Shown here: positions 1 through 13,240 of the stretch, one piece after another
Layout of the letters: the number at the start of each line of letters is the position of its first letter
How positions within the stretch are numbered: position 1 is the first letter of the stretch
Assembly (NCBI GenBank): GCA_026874595.1
Contig: CM049317.1
Coordinates: 19,613,882-19,677,881, forward strand
Reading direction: 5' to 3'
DNA length: 64,000 nt
From: Sipunculus nudus
Lineage: Eukaryota > Annelida > Sipuncula > Golfingiida > Sipunculidae
Program-made: the position numbers and the translations under genes
Notes under the pieces: generated by a model
Seen by the model: the letters and a program-made list of their open reading frames with translations, nothing else
Told to the model about the DNA's origin: nothing
Databases searched by the model: none

Positions 1-157
1 GGTCAAAGGCCTACTTCTGGCGTCTAAGCTCGGGAATGTCGTTGATACTTATATGTGACATATCCCGTGAGATAATAATTTACTGAGAGAGCAAATGAAA
101 GTGTGTCCACTCATGCGGCCATATGGAACCGGAAGTCCATCAATGTATACAATTTAC

Positions 158-227
158 CTTCGTTTGAGGTTGCGAACGACAAATTCTAAATATAAAAGGC
201 AATTAGAGTTGCCCGCATAAGACCCAC
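158..227 (-). pseudogene. Dead exon 1 of a DUF4440-family gene (inverted copy of D)
   Basis: On the minus strand this 70-nt block aligns codon for codon with copy D exon 1 (61304-61373), including the phase-1 end before GTAAAT. Two changes kill it: the start ATG is GTG (227-225), and codon 14, TGG in copy D, is TAG (188-186). The nearest alternative ATG, codon 4, reads straight into that TAG. The splice donor at 157-156 is still GT. Sequence beyond it (1-155) no longer matches copy D intron 1, so no further exons can be assigned inside the window. I infer a promoter plus first exon duplicated by inversion and then left to decay. Confidence 0.82.
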
Positions 228-298
228 GATTTAACTGCCAGCTGACTATACCTCGTCAGACGAGAAATGGATATGTACAGGGTATATTGGTATTTCCG

Positions 299-306
299 TT
301 TATATA
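299..306 (-). promoter_or_regulatory. TATA box of the inverted exon 1 remnant
   Basis: TATATAAA on the minus strand, 72 bases before the former start codon. It aligns with the TATA box of copy D, so the promoter element has outlived the coding exon. Confidence 0.5.
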
Positions 307-859
307 AGCTTGGCCACACTGAGACTGCAAAGCGTGGCCCACACATAAGCCTCTTATCGATTCACCGAGGTTAGCCATATTTTGACGATTTATGGATGTT
401 TCATCACTCCGATATCCGCACTGATTGAGTTAAAACATACATGCATTTGCATTGTGACGTGAACAGCGTACTTTTAAAAAACATACTTCAAGGTATAGGA
501 AGAGCCTTAATACCACACATAAATACAAAATTTCCGATGCGTTAATACTATTAGCGTTTAAGTGTCAGTTAAAGTGTACACATAATCACATTATCGGCAG
601 GGAAACAACTTCACCAATTTTAACATTGTAATGTCGCAATTGTTCCTTCCGAGCCTTTCTACTCACTAATATTGCATACAGGTGGTCAAAATTCGTTTGT
701 TACGTTTATTAAGTCAATATGTTAAATTTCACCGGTAGGCTTATATATTCTTCTGTTAACTTTCCGTTTCCGCATTATTAATACAAGATACCGACAGTCG
801 CCTTCTGTCGTTTCCTTGATTGTTGAACTTATTCGAGACATACTGACTAATGTTATGAA

Positions 860-1375
860 GACGAACCGCCAGCGATTATGGCGGGCCATCAAAGAGTGGA
901 TTAGACACACGTTCGCGTAGAGCCCAGGTCAACTGGAAGGGGAATTAAAAAAAAGAGCAGCATTTGCAAGTCGTGTCCCATACGTCAGAAAACCACGCCG
1001 AAAAACAGAGTGCCTGGGGCTACGATGGGCAAGATGCCTCTTATTGACGAACATTGGATTAGGATCGCCATGGATCTGATCAGACCGATCCATTCTGCGA
1101 TCGACAAGGGTCATCGGTACATAATGACCATCATGGACCACGCTACCTGATACCCGGAGGCAATGGCCTTAGAGAACATAGACACCGCGACCGTACCCAA
1201 CGCGTAACTCCACGTCATTGCATGTGTAAGAGTACCGGAGGAAGTACTAACTGGCATGGAAGTCAGTTCACATCTGACCTTATGAGAGAAGTTTGCCGTG
1301 TATTATCTGTAAAGCAGCTGAATACCACACCATATCACCCGATATGTAACGGACTTGTTTAGAGTATTCTTCTTT
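860..1375 (+). pseudogene. Ty3/gypsy integrase remnant (left arm)
   Basis: Degenerate match to the zinc-binding and core region of a Ty3/gypsy integrase. Recognisable pieces on the + strand are a His-containing start (MAGHQR), a CKSC zinc knuckle, RIAMDL with the first catalytic Asp, and HRYIMTIMD followed by YPEA. Several in-frame stops and a frameshift interrupt it, so it is dead. It is the inverted partner of 60140-60620 and is the more damaged of the two. No LTRs, protease or reverse transcriptase are visible next to it. Confidence 0.75.
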
Positions 1376-1559
1376 TCTATGATAGCTCCATGGCCTGTAT
1401 GTGGCACTGTCTATTTTATGATGAAGGTATCCATGTGAAACTAATGTGTTTATTATTAAGCCTTCTGGATCTCAAGATTATATGCACGGGGTAAGGAATA
1501 ATCCAGAGGTCATAACCTGTCGTTAAGCCAGAGTGAATCTCTGAGGTTCTATAATGATA

Positions 1560-1660
1560 TTTCACCATTATGTCATTGAGGCACCGGTGAGGCTCAAACC
1601 GGGGACCTTCAACTCCGAGGTCCAACGACTTAACTACTAGGCTACGTCCTACCCCCTGTT
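1560..1660 (-). repeat. tRNA-derived SINE head (left arm)
   Basis: Minus-strand counterpart of 59846-59917. The box-B-like GGTTTGAGCC and the box-A-like region can be read on the minus strand, with substitutions relative to the right-arm copy. Confidence 0.6.
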
Positions 1661-2139
1661 AAGAGTAGTTTTTATTAAAAAAAAGTTGTATTTCATTTCT
1701 ATATGGGTACTTGTTCCTGCACAAGTATGTCTAAGAGACAGCTATTAAACCTTTAAGTTCAACCTGGGAAACTTATTTCTGTTTGTAGCAATGTTGCAGT
1801 GTTATCAGAGCTTGACCTATTGCAGAAGGTGCTTTTATCCCCGTTTTAAACAGGTAAAGCTAATAGAAATATGTGCATTTGATACCATAACACATTGTGG
1901 TGAATCCTATATTTCCATTTACTGAGTAATGTAGAATCATTTTTGACAAGATCGTATTAGGAACACAAGGACTGAGTCATTGCACGCAAAGCACCAACAT
2001 ATTATAATTTTGTCTATGGCAAGTTAATGTGTAAGGTAAATATAAACTGATTTATTTTACATGGATAGTGCAAATAGTTATTATAACTAATCGCGGCACT
2101 CTCCATGGATAAGATTGTGGCGTTCGGTGGACTGTAGAG

Positions 2140-2235
2140 GTGGAGGAAACTACAACTCACTCTCAAAGCCACGCCGGGGATTAACCTTGGTCGCCAGCGG
2201 AGAGAGCTGAGCGTTTTACCCCTATAGTAAAATGA
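2140..2235 (-). repeat. Second tRNA-like SINE head, degraded (left arm)
   Basis: Inverted partner of 59262-59345. The T-arm that pairs perfectly in the right arm is damaged here. Flanking sequence on both sides matches the right arm. Confidence 0.55.
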
Positions 2236-2949
2236 GCCTGATATGTGTAAGGTTTAGTAATTACTGATAAGTAAATGAGTTTTAAGATTGCAATTCACAG
2301 ACTTGTAATATAGAGTTAATCGTTGATATTTCAACTTATCGTTTATCCGAAAGGTACTGTGATCTTAATTCACAAAACTCTAAAACGTTTGCCCGAAACA
2401 GTACAGTATTTTCGTAATTCATAAATCTCTAATAAAGTAATAGGTCGATTACCTGACTGATCTTTCATCCAAAATAAATATCCGAACTGATTCAAAGCAA
2501 TATATGTTATTTGGTCACTTTATCATTCAAATGAATAAGCATTTTTGGCGACTAAATAAATATCATGACACAGATGGCGTTTAAGATTAGATCAGTTATC
2601 TATAACATCGTTCATCTGTGAGCGGACTCATAAGTGTACATAACAAACAATGAGTCAGATATTGGACATGGGGCCTTTGCATCTATTGTTTAAGTGCATA
2701 CAATATAAGAGTTGTGTTACCTGCTCACACACTGCCTTTTACCTGCTCAGCAGTGTGTACATTTTCACAGTTTATTGACTGGCGTGCATGGTATTCAGTT
2801 TATTACATCGTTACATAGTGTAAAGTGACACTCAGCCCCGGAAAGAACTTGCCAGCATATTTTTATGTGTGAAGATGCCAGTGCGGTGCGCTGTTGATGT
2901 GCATGTAAAAAGGCCCTTTAACCAATTGTACACAATGTTTCTTTACTCT

Positions 2950-3660
2950 GTCTATTTTAATGCGTCTTGTATGTGGATGGGTCGCTAAAACCAATGTCTG
3001 GCATTTGTAATAACCTGTTTATAAATGAGTATGGTATATTGAAAAGATCGATTTTACCATTTTTTTGGTATTATGCTAATGTTGTATGCCTGGTATGATA
3101 ATAGGTCTCTTTACCATCTGTGTACACTGCTCGTATATGTGAATAGGTCGCTTCTACCATCTACGTACAATGTTTATTTAATATGTCTGGTATGTAAATA
3201 TGTCGCTAAACCATCTGTGTACAATGTTTATTTAATATGTGTGGTATGTGAATAGGTCACATTAACCAAGTGAACAATGGTTATTAAATATATCTGCTAT
3301 GTGAATATGTAGCTTTTTTCCCCTCTGTGTACAATGTTTATTTAGTATGTCTGTTATGTAAATGAGTTGTTTTAATCAGCTGTGTACAAGGTTTATTTCA
3401 TATTTATGGTTTGTGAATAGGTCGCTTTAACCATATTTGAACAATGTTTATTTTATATGTCTGGTGTGTAAATAAGTCGCTTAAATATTATGTGTACAAG
3501 GTTTATTTAATATGTATAATGTTTGAATAGGTCGCTTTAACCATCTGTGTACAAGGCGTATTTAATATGTCTGGTACGAGAATAGGTCATTTTAAAAACC
3601 GATGTTCAATATTTATTCAATCTTTCTGGAATGAGACGAGTTCGCTTAAACCGTCTATAA
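2950..3660. repeat. Tandem array of ~55-bp units (left arm)
   Basis: About ten to twelve diverged units. Each carries a GTGTACAATGTTTATTTAAT-like core, a GTCTGGTATGTGAATAGGTC-like segment and a TTTAACCATC-like segment. The same array, inverted, occupies 57690-58560. The open frames here only translate the repeat. Confidence 0.85.
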
Positions 3661-4229
3661 AAACGACACGTGAGTTATCAGCATGTTAGAAACTTGTCCA
3701 TATAAATTTGCCAGAAAGCCTTATTTCAGTAGATCAACAAAACACTGCATGGTTTTATTTTTTTATTGCTTCGATATCATGGACCTTTTCAGCTGTATTT
3801 GATATTGCCTTTTTAGGGAAAAACGTGTTTAAGAAAGGATAGGGGGAGACGGGGAAAAGAGAACATATTTGGGTATTCATAATCATCTGTGAACATGGCA
3901 AAGGCAATACCTGTCGGAGTTTTTATACATAGTTTTATTTTCAGAAATTGTGATTAAGGTTAGTTTATTTTAAAAGTACACATTTATATTGTTTGTAGTT
4001 TGTTTATTGGTAAACTTTATGTAAATTATGTTATGATAAACAAACGGCGCCGCATTGCAGACAAGTAACACTTCTCGCTGACCTGATTTGTATTTTTAAG
4101 CCAACGCCTGGGCACATTTCCTTTACAGCAGGACGTTAGATTATAACACAAGCACCCTCTCTCTATGCAAATGAATTTTGTCAACCAGGTTAGCTATTAA
4201 AGAAATCCTTATACAATGTGAAAAACAAG

Positions 4230-4880
4230 AGCCATCAGAAGACTGCCTTGATGACAAACTTACTGTGAAAACCCTTTCGAATCTGACTGGTATGTTTAAA
4301 GGTACACAGCTTTGTGATATGTGAAGTATCTAACGCCATTAATTCAGTTTGGCTGGAAACAACAGTCTCCCAGCAAAACCATCCCGGCACAACGACTATC
4401 AATCTCAGATTTCCCTGTTTCATACGATTTTGTGGATTTGTGTTTGCATTTCTTGAAGTGCAAACGTCCTATTGATTCAAATCAGATTATAGAAGATAAG
4501 TTTGGAATATTGTGTGCAACCAAAAAATCACCGGTACTCTGGCGGTTATATTTGATTTTGGACGGGTCCATATTTCGATAGGGATATTGTCCTCACACAC
4601 ACACACACAGACATCGTCCCTGTGAATTTGACAAAGATCAATGGTATTCTGTTTGTAAAAATGTGGGCGACAGAAAATCTCTGATCGTCTAGAAGCCATA
4701 TTGGATTTTGGGTGGACATGTAATTTGACAGGATGTCTTCCTCATAAGCACCAATCATCCCTGTGAATTTGAGAATGATCAAGCATGTTCTTGTTGAGAT
4801 ATCGCGTTCGAAAAAGAGCGTTACTGACGGACGGGAAGACGGACGGACTTGGTGATCACCATAAGGCACCGTTGTTCAAG
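4230..4880. repeat. Dispersed repeat with (GACG)n-like end (left arm)
   Basis: Moderately repetitive sequence. Hallmarks are CCCTGTGAATTTGA modules, a GTTGAGATATCGC module, a run of GACGGACGG-like units and a closing GTGATCACC near GGCACCG. Related modules recur at 34390-34965, and the inverted partner is 56570-57180. Overlapping open frames on both strands are repeat translations, not genes. Confidence 0.7.
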
Positions 4881-5637
4881 CTAAAATGCAGGAATATGGA
4901 CCAGATCATAGATACATTATCTTGTTTATAGTTTCCTTAGATCTGTTTTTGAGTTTTCTAAATCCGGCTGACTAAGTATGGATGCAACGGGCATGGTGTA
5001 ATATCTTTATCGATATGTACTCCGTGTTCAAGGATGGCTTATGTTACTATGCTGAAAAATGGACGGAAAAAATCAGTATTCTTAGACTTGTCAATGACCC
5101 CCTAGATATAACAATAGAAGGTTCACTAGGAAAAATGGGTACAATTTGAACCATGTCTGTCTGGGGGCTCAATATTATGAATATAGGTCACGTCACCTTA
5201 TTTTAAATTTCAAAGGACATTTCCCAAGGACCTAAGCTTAATGCATACAATTCGTACCCATATGGCGTTAAAAGTGCTCAGATCATGATTTTGGCTGAGC
5301 CATAAAGTGTTGAGGTAAAGATTAAAGAACACAGGGTTAAATTTTTGAATTTTGCAATTCGTAACCTTACAGTTCAGTATTAAAATGTTTTGCCTGTTTT
5401 ATTTTGTGATAAATATGGGTAATATTATCGATAATATAAGCCGAAACATACGTCCACACAGGAAACTGGAAGTAGAAGATGACCCAAAATTGACCAGCAA
5501 GATCAGAATGCATTTCCAAGTTATAACTGATCCTATTTTTGTTCCCCTTCATATATATATGTTTTGATACGATAAAAACTGTTCTGTGTCAGTTGGCTAA
5601 GCGTTGATTTAATCTTTTTTTTCAAATTTTGTTCAAT

Positions 5638-5652
5638 GATATATATATAAAT

Positions 5653-5697
<45 letters not shown>
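5638..5697. repeat. (TA)n microsatellite
   Basis: Imperfect at its start, then a run of TA dinucleotides. Confidence 0.95.
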
Positions 5698-5699
<2 letters not shown>

Positions 5700-6298
5700 T
5701 TACAACCGCTGGATGATAGTTGACTTTTTTACTTGTATTGACTGCATTAATTTCCTTTGGGTATCTGTATGTAAGGCTATTATTCATTATATCTATACAT
5801 AATTATTGTCTCACTTGAAATCGAAAATATACACATCAACAACAATAATTCACTATATTTCATGGTATAAAAAATATCAAAATGGTATTTCTATTTTCAT
5901 TAAACTAAGATTTGTATTTTCTTAACGTTACTAGTGTAGTTTATGTACCTGTGTGATATACACACTGATATTTCACGCAGAATATAAAACAGATGCTATT
6001 TATAATGCAGTTAGTTTTGATTTTGAGTGTTTTTGGATACAGTTCTTGTAGAATTCACCTATATATACCTTTTTTCTTAATACAACAATATCGATGGCTG
6101 CAAGATTCCGAGAGTGGCTTATAACAAAGAACGTTTTTAAAACAGTATGTTATAATCTAAGGATATATTGGGTTACTTATCAAAATAACAGAAATATTTT
6201 AATAACAGGATCAATGGTTGTAGGCTATATCGATCGATATATGCAATGAGACACAAAAACGTCCAGTTCCGTGGAAGCCCACATTACTCAGGCTCGAT

Positions 6299-6302
<4 letters not shown>

Positions 6303-6388
<86 letters not shown>
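6303..6388. repeat. (TA)n followed by (GA)n compound microsatellite
   Basis: About 52 bases of TA run directly into about 33 bases of GA. Confidence 0.95.
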
Positions 6389-6392
<4 letters not shown>

Positions 6393-6968
6393 GTGATAGA
6401 CAAGTATACCTGAGAGCTAGGGTCTTTGACTATGAGTGTGACTGGGTGTACCAGGATTACGTCTTACACATTATGTAACAAGTTACAAGGGTGAGAGGGA
6501 AGAGGGCATAGAAAACTAGCTGGAAATACCGAAGATCTTTTAATGGGCATGAGCGCAATGAACGCTGTAATTGCTGGCCAACAAGCAGTTATTTGGGGTT
6601 TCATCTTCCTGTTAGTAATCTGCCTGCCACCAAATAGCCACCAACCATGCTTGACGCATATGACTGAGTGTGCAGCAATAATTGGGGTGTGGGTGTCATC
6701 TGATACTTCAGTTTAGAACTCATACGTGTATTTTTGTCTGGGGTTTTCAATTCTCAGCATTTGAACGGGTGAGCCATTAAGTGATCTGCTACTTTTTGCA
6801 AAACTTGTGTCAGTGCTTTGTGCATGTTATTAGTGGTTTTTTTTCGGACGAACAATCTTGCAGATTTTTTTCTTAGTTTTGTGTTGTCTATCTGTATGTT
6901 TGTCAGTATGTATATATGTATGAATGGATATATGGATTATTTGTGTATAAATATATAAATTAAATTTG

Positions 6969-6970
<2 letters not shown>

Positions 6971-7010
<40 letters not shown>

Positions 7011-7020
7011 TATATATATA
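6971..7020. repeat. (TA)n microsatellite
   Basis: TA run interrupted once near 7007. Confidence 0.93.
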
Positions 7021-7024
7021 CAAT

Positions 7025-7890
7025 AGTACCCGTAAAAGTACTTTTTTCTGGGTACTTTCATAGTACTCGAATACTAGTATGAATGCCTAGGCATTTTGAA
7101 GGAAGTACTCATGTACGAGTACTGAGGTCTCTGAATAGTTCTCATGAATACGAGTATATAACATGCTTTCCTAATGGGATCGATTTGCCAAGTAACGCTA
7201 CAGGTGACAGTTTCCTATTAACCGAGGTCTGTTTTTGGATCTTTGAATGCCTGAAATTGCTTTCCAACGGGATATTCAACATTAACAATTTATAAATAAA
7301 TTTACTGAGTTAAAACAGAGTTAGACGCTAATGGTTGGTTCAGATCATTCTTTTTTTAGTCATAGATTTTTAGCATTTGATTGATTTTAAGGATAAGAAC
7401 ACCTGTAAACATCTTTAAAATCATAAACAAAACTTATAACACATACATATAACAAAAAGTGCAATACAAATATGATATAATCCTTTATTAACTTTATTTA
7501 AGCAGCATGGCAGTACTTTTTAGTAACTTTTCAGTTCTTTTTTTGAAGGTTTTATTCACATCTTTGTATTTTTATACTGGCCAAGTTAAATGCAACATAC
7601 ACTTAAGAAGGTAAATGGTTATTAATTCTAAAATCATGCACAGGAATAACATGTAAACCTCCTGATTTCACATTAACAAATGTGCCCACATACCTTTGCG
7701 AATATAAGGCCTAAGTTTTCAAGTGATATTGGGCAAATCATGAACGATAATGTAGTCAATGTAAATAATATCCCAAAATGGCCATGAATTAAGTACTTTT
7801 CGGGACATTCTCAGTACTTTCCAGTAATTTTTTCTGTACTTTTCTGTACTTCTCTGAAGGGCTTTTCTGTAATTTACAAGAATTGACAGC
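7025..7890. repeat. Region with GTACTTTT-type modules at both ends
   Basis: Around 7035-7080, near 7500-7545 and at 7790-7860 the sequence repeats short modules such as AGTACTTTT, TAGTAACTTT and TCTGTACTTT. This resembles the ends or subterminal repeats of a small non-autonomous DNA element. I could not define exact termini or a target-site duplication. No coding sequence is supported; the 70-codon frame at 7083-7295 has no recognisable domain. Confidence 0.35.
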
Positions 7891-10800
7891 TACACTTGAT
7901 AGGGAAAAGGCTGGTTCCCTGTCCTCATTTTCTCTTTATCGTTGCCTCCTTGTCCCTTTGTAGGACAGGGGAACCCGCTTACACTGGCATTTGCTGCCCT
8001 AGAACTATCAGTTTGACTGTTGTTTAGGTAATTTACCATTCTATTCATCTTGAACGTTCTGCATGATATTACTGTGGTGTATAAAGAGGTGAAATTACAA
8101 GAAATTTTATCAATTGAAAACTCTTAAAAAATACTTCATATGATACAAAACAATACTTGTCACAAGGTAGTGACTAGAATCTGGATGTGAGCAGACGGCT
8201 GTGTGACTGCTTTGGGTGAAAATTGCTAATATTTCAGGAGAAGTTCAATATATTGTTATGAAGATAGCATTTGGGTTTCTCTTGGAGGCGATTTTGTATA
8301 TCAAACAAGTAGTTCATATCGTCAGAGCATAGACATGTATCAGCCTGAAATTTTCTGTCTCTCTCTCTTTCTTGTTTAACTTTTTTGCACTATAAGGAAA
8401 AAAAATTGGTTAACCATTTTCAACCAAATGTTCGATGTGATAGTAGATTATGGGCTCAAGAATTGTGCACTTAATATAGGACCAATTTAATATAGGGTTT
8501 CACCATACTTGGCCGTAACAGATCAAACGGTAGGTCATCATCACTTTGAAGGCATTGGCATGACCGGAGACCCCTTTAAGCAAAGGTTCTACAGCCATAA
8601 GAAATCAATTAAGCACAGAACTCACTCAAACGAAACGGAAGTGGCAAAACATATGTGAAAAGACAGGCAACAAAATTTCACCTGGTCTTTAACCCAGCAA
8701 TCCAACACAGCTATGACCTCTTTTAACAAGTGCAACTTGTGTTTGAAACTGGCAATCCTGAGCTCAAGACGAAAGAACTTGTTGAACAAACGCTTAAATG
8801 AAAAAAAAAATTAAAACGTAACATAGTTTCAGAAAGAAAAACAATAACATAAATCTTGTATATGCATCTTTTCTATGGAAGCTGGCCGTCGGGAAGGGGG
8901 CCGCAACGGGGAAGGGGGGGGGGGGGTCAAGGGAGCCGGCTGACTAGGAGTGCAGTGAGTAATATTAGAGCTTCAGGAGGGGTAGGCTGTAGGGTCGACT
9001 GTGCACAACACTGTATGAGGCCGGCCTTATGTTAACAATACGTGACATGGTGGTTAAAAACTTGCATAAAGTTATTATTTTTTTTTATCAATTGCTTTCA
9101 AATTTCAGACTAACACAGATAGAATCATAATAGGTACATCCTTAAGACCCATGGAGGTCCATAAATCCGCTAAGGACCCATGATACGAGGTCACTGCAAA
9201 CATCATGATCTTGCGTAGCGTGTTTTCACCCAACTGATTTGTTTATTTTTCCCACTGTTGTCACTAAACTTTAGTCATCCATTAATTAATGCGTGAAAAT
9301 TGCGAGTCCCTTGTTGGTGGTGAGCTGATAGAGAGTCGGTCTGCAGGTATTGTCCAGCATATTCATGAATGAGAATGTTGGTTCTTTAACTTTAGTTGCA
9401 TATATGGAGGGTTTTATTACGAAGTTCTTAGTCATTTGAGCATTATGACCCATTAACCCTTGTTCCTTTAAGAAATGTTGATGCTGCGATCCACAATCTC
9501 TTTATTGATTTGTCATTTTTAGCTCAGCTGGCTATAAGTCTTCTAATCTATATACTTCGCTGGAGACAATGATCAAACCCTGCCCTAGAAAAATTCTTGT
9601 GAAAAATTAAACCATTCGATATGACAGTTTTATCATGAATTGTTGTGCATGTAAAAGCTGAAAGAGGCTAAACTTATGAGGTTATTTCCCATAAATCAAA
9701 GGTGATCATAGGTGGCACCTCAAAACCTTTACCCTAAATATGTCCTCTGAATTATATTTGGCAAAAACTTGGTTAGTATAGCTCAAGCCGTTTCTGTGAT
9801 TGTTATGATAGTATGCTGTTTTGGCTAAATGACTGAGATGGGTCTCCTGTAACATGTGCATAGATTATTAAATCAAAACCATAAGAACAAACTTAAGAGA
9901 GATCTGATCTCATGAAATTATAATTGTAAAATATTGAACGATTTGGCTGAATAATTTCGGAGAATTAGATTTCCAAAGGTATCCCACCGTTTTCCTGTTA
10001 AATGGAAGTCGATGCACAAGTGGCTCCACAAACAACTCATTTCCTTAACATTTGACCTGTGACTCATTTTTGCATAAAATATAGATATTCTAGCTGATTC
10101 CATTCCGTGGAAATTATAGGTTATTGTACTGATGCTTGATGGCACCTATACAAAAGAGTCGATGGAGTCGGCTCCACCAATATCTCCATTTGACACATGA
10201 CTCAACTGGCCAACACACGCATAACATCTGAGTGGCAGAGCTCCAGCCGTTCTTGAGATTAAAATTTTAGTATACTTTTTGGACAAAATGACTAAGCTCA
10301 GCTTATTTTAACTTTGTGAGAATTCAACGGACTGGAACCTTCAACGGTTGAAGGGAATTTTTTTCTGCGATTATAACTATCAAATATTGAACAATTTGAC
10401 TACACAATTTTGGAGCGGAAGATTGTTAAAGGTTGTTTTGTTTTATTTATCTATAAAATTAAAGTCAATGCAGATAGCATCAACAGACGTTTAATCGGAC
10501 AGATATTCAGGTGACTGATTTTTGCATGAAATCAAGTGATGCTATATCCTGTCGATTTTTTTTCAGTGGACGGACGACGTCACACTATCGGATTATCCCT
10601 CACAGTATTGCTATATTTTTAATATAATTTCTATGTTAATTTCAACGTTCTTGTCAAGATATATATTTGGGTAAAAGTGCAAATATTTTGATTTGTCCAC
10701 AAAATAATAGCATGCCGCTTGTTACGTATGGGATGGTCGTTTTGCGGGTTATTTTCACTAGTCATATACACCAGAGCAGAACCTTTGTGCATTCTTTTTT

Positions 10801-10980
10801 TGGTATTTGCTGAGAATATAATCTTGATTTGATTTGATTTTTTTCTTTGATGGTAATTGTTTATATTATTCAATATTATTCAAAACGAGACATGGAAAAA
10901 TGTTATTTCCATTCGCAAACTGTTGTTGTCAATCTATTGTAAAACAAGTCTTTAAAAATGTGGTATATGTAGCATAAAGA
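7891..10980. other. AT-rich intergenic DNA with decayed dispersed repeats
   Basis: No gene is recognisable. A short G-run lies near 8917-8927. Modules around an AATATTGAACGATTTGGCTG-like core occur at 9930-9960 and again, diverged, at 10385-10405. Each is followed by a similar stretch (AATTTTGGAG-like, then AAGTCRATGCA-like, then a TTTTTGCATRAAAT-like part), so 9900-10150 and 10350-10570 look like two copies of one dispersed repeat. Confidence 0.55.
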
Positions 10981-11339
10981 ATGTTATTGTTGCATGGATT
11001 AAGTTAATTTAAATTTACCAACCAGCAGCGTTTGCCGTTTACAGGCCTATTCTGTTTGGATTTAGCTTACCACAGGTATTGGACACATGAGGAATGATTA
11101 TCTAAGAAGAATCAAGAGAGAGAAGTAGACGCCTATGCTTCTAATTATTGTTTATCTCCATTTTGCAGTACATATTAAGTTAGGAAGAAGAAGGTGGCTA
11201 GTGTTGCTAGCAGGAAGATTTTGTCATGTTTTTGAAGTTTAAGTTCTCTTTGTCACCTATCTTATCAAAATAATCATGTATATTCGGTTCCAACATGGTA
11301 CTCATTAAATATTGTTACAAAAGGCATACACTTAAATGT

Positions 11340-13240
11340 ACCATTATGCCAATTATTGAGCTACTATGAAAAATATTTTACAAGAAATTACCACTCTGTC
11401 ACTTGTAAATCTGTATGATTGCAAATGTTTCCTGAATCAGTTCAGATCACCCTGATATGTACCTGTAGTATAATATGCAATTTTAGTAAAGTATCTCTTT
11501 TCCATTCGACACATACTTTTAGGAAGTATGTTGAGGCAAGCCTACATTATAGGGCACAAGCTAAGAGACATTCTGAAACCATCTTGGATGACAAATAACT
11601 AAACAAGATTTCTCAAGCATTCTCCATTAAATAATCATTACACTTTATTCAGTATTTTCTTTTATTTTCTCATATGCAGATGCAAATTCAGCAATATCTT
11701 GTTGTTTTAACAAATAAAAAGATTCTTTATATAACTTTACAAAAATGTAATTACAGAGACGTGCAAACTAAGAAACTCTTTCTTTAAAAGAGTGGATACA
11801 TCGGAAAATGTTCACAGAAAAGAGCAGACTCTTGACAAATTCCATGTAAAGGGTGGACAGTTTGGAAAATATCCACAGATACAGAATTTCATTTTTTCAG
11901 ATGTACTTTACAAATCTTCAGACATTTCCGCAGTCAGAATCTGCAGAAAATTTCCGACTCCCCGGAAAATCTGCAGCCATGCAGCTTTAAAGCTACCGTG
12001 AATTTATTATTTCTTGGCTGTTACAGGCTTAAATAAGATATATAAATCTTGGAAAATGTCCCTCCACTTCCTACAATTTGAAAACGTACATTATTCAAAA
12101 ACATTAAAATGATACATTTTAGGCATAACTTAATGTTTCAACAGCAACTACTTGTATAATAAAATAAATATGATTATAGGTATTAGATAAACTATTTAAC
12201 AGTAAAAGTGTTGCTACTTTAAAATCTGAAAATCATAAAAGAGTCAGTGGTTCCTATCAAATAATATAGATTCTCAGGTTGTCCATTTTTCATGTTGATG
12301 GTTTGTGGGGATAAAAATTTGTTGAAAGTTGCTCATAGTCACTTTGAACTCTTATATTCTTGCAATCTTGTATATATTTTGATATTTGCATGCACTCTGT
12401 TACATTTTTTATGAGTGTCAGTCATTAAGTCAGTGATTTCATCTTGGGGACCTTTGTTTCATCAGATGGGAGTTTATTGCATCAACTTTATATTCAGATA
12501 GGATTTACTTTTATCATTATGTGTATTATCATATCATTAAGTGTATTTTATATACATGTAGAATTGTGTTTGTTTGCATCATATGTTGTTTGATGGTTCA
12601 TACATACATACTTACGAACATACATGCATATATATACACAATTATACATACATATATACACTTATGTATATATATATACATATATAAATACACACACATA
12701 TATCACTAGCCTCTCGATAAACAAATGTTGTTCCTAGTATTTTCATTTCTGTTTCCAACAAATGAACAGTGTTGGAAGGCTCGAATGAACCAGAAAAAAA
12801 TATAATCATCTAATAACAGTTGGAAGAAGGAGTTCATAGGTATATCATAAGAGGCACAAAATAATTGGCTGTTAAAAAGTTCACTTCATAGTGATACACA
12901 TACAGGTTTGTGGTTCCATGATCGCATAATGTTGACTTTTTTTCTGATATGTCCAATTGCTGACAAAAATTATTTATTAAAAAAATGAAAATAAATTTAT
13001 GAGCAAGTTCAGATTACTACATAGTCACTGTCATTATTCAAATTCCAGGCTGCCTAGTGTTAACAGTGATACAAATAATATAGTTGTGGGTGGTTTCATG
13101 ACGGATAATGTTGAATTATTTTCTGACATGTACAGTTGCTGACGAAAGTTATTGATTAAAGAAAAGAATTATGAGCAAGTTCAGATTAATACATAGTCAA
13201 TCCCATTATTCAAATTCCAGGCTGTCTAACAGTGAATTGT
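11340..13240. other. Unit-1-specific intergenic segment with a local tandem duplication
   Basis: Absent from the other duplication unit. It holds a degenerate TACA/TATA-rich stretch (12600-12705) and a two-copy tandem repeat offset by about 172 bases (roughly 12888-13052 and 13066-13222), both containing GAGCAAGTTCAGATTA and ATTCAAATTCCAGGCTG. The frame at 11792-12001 has no recognisable domain. No gene seen. Confidence 0.6.

Larger units (their letters stand above)
155..5290 (-). repeat. Left arm of large inverted repeat
   Basis: Read on the minus strand, this block matches about 55470-61390 on the + strand in the same order: DUF4440 exon 1 and its TATA box, integrase remnant, two tRNA-like SINE heads, a ~55-bp tandem array, a dispersed repeat, and a piece of copy C intron 3. 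Homology stops just inside intron 1 (near 155) and near 5290. Relative to the right arm it lacks about 690 bp, corresponding to 55726-56405, which is where copy C exon 4 lies. The arms are clearly diverged (many substitutions and small indels), so this is not a recent duplication or a simple assembly mirror. Boundaries were found by eye and are good to tens of bases. Confidence 0.88.

Noticed and set aside
4546-4869. Open frames mirrored at 56582-56888 as a conserved protein pair
   Set aside because: Both lie in the dispersed repeat of the inverted arms and translate repeat modules. Conservation is explained by the duplication.
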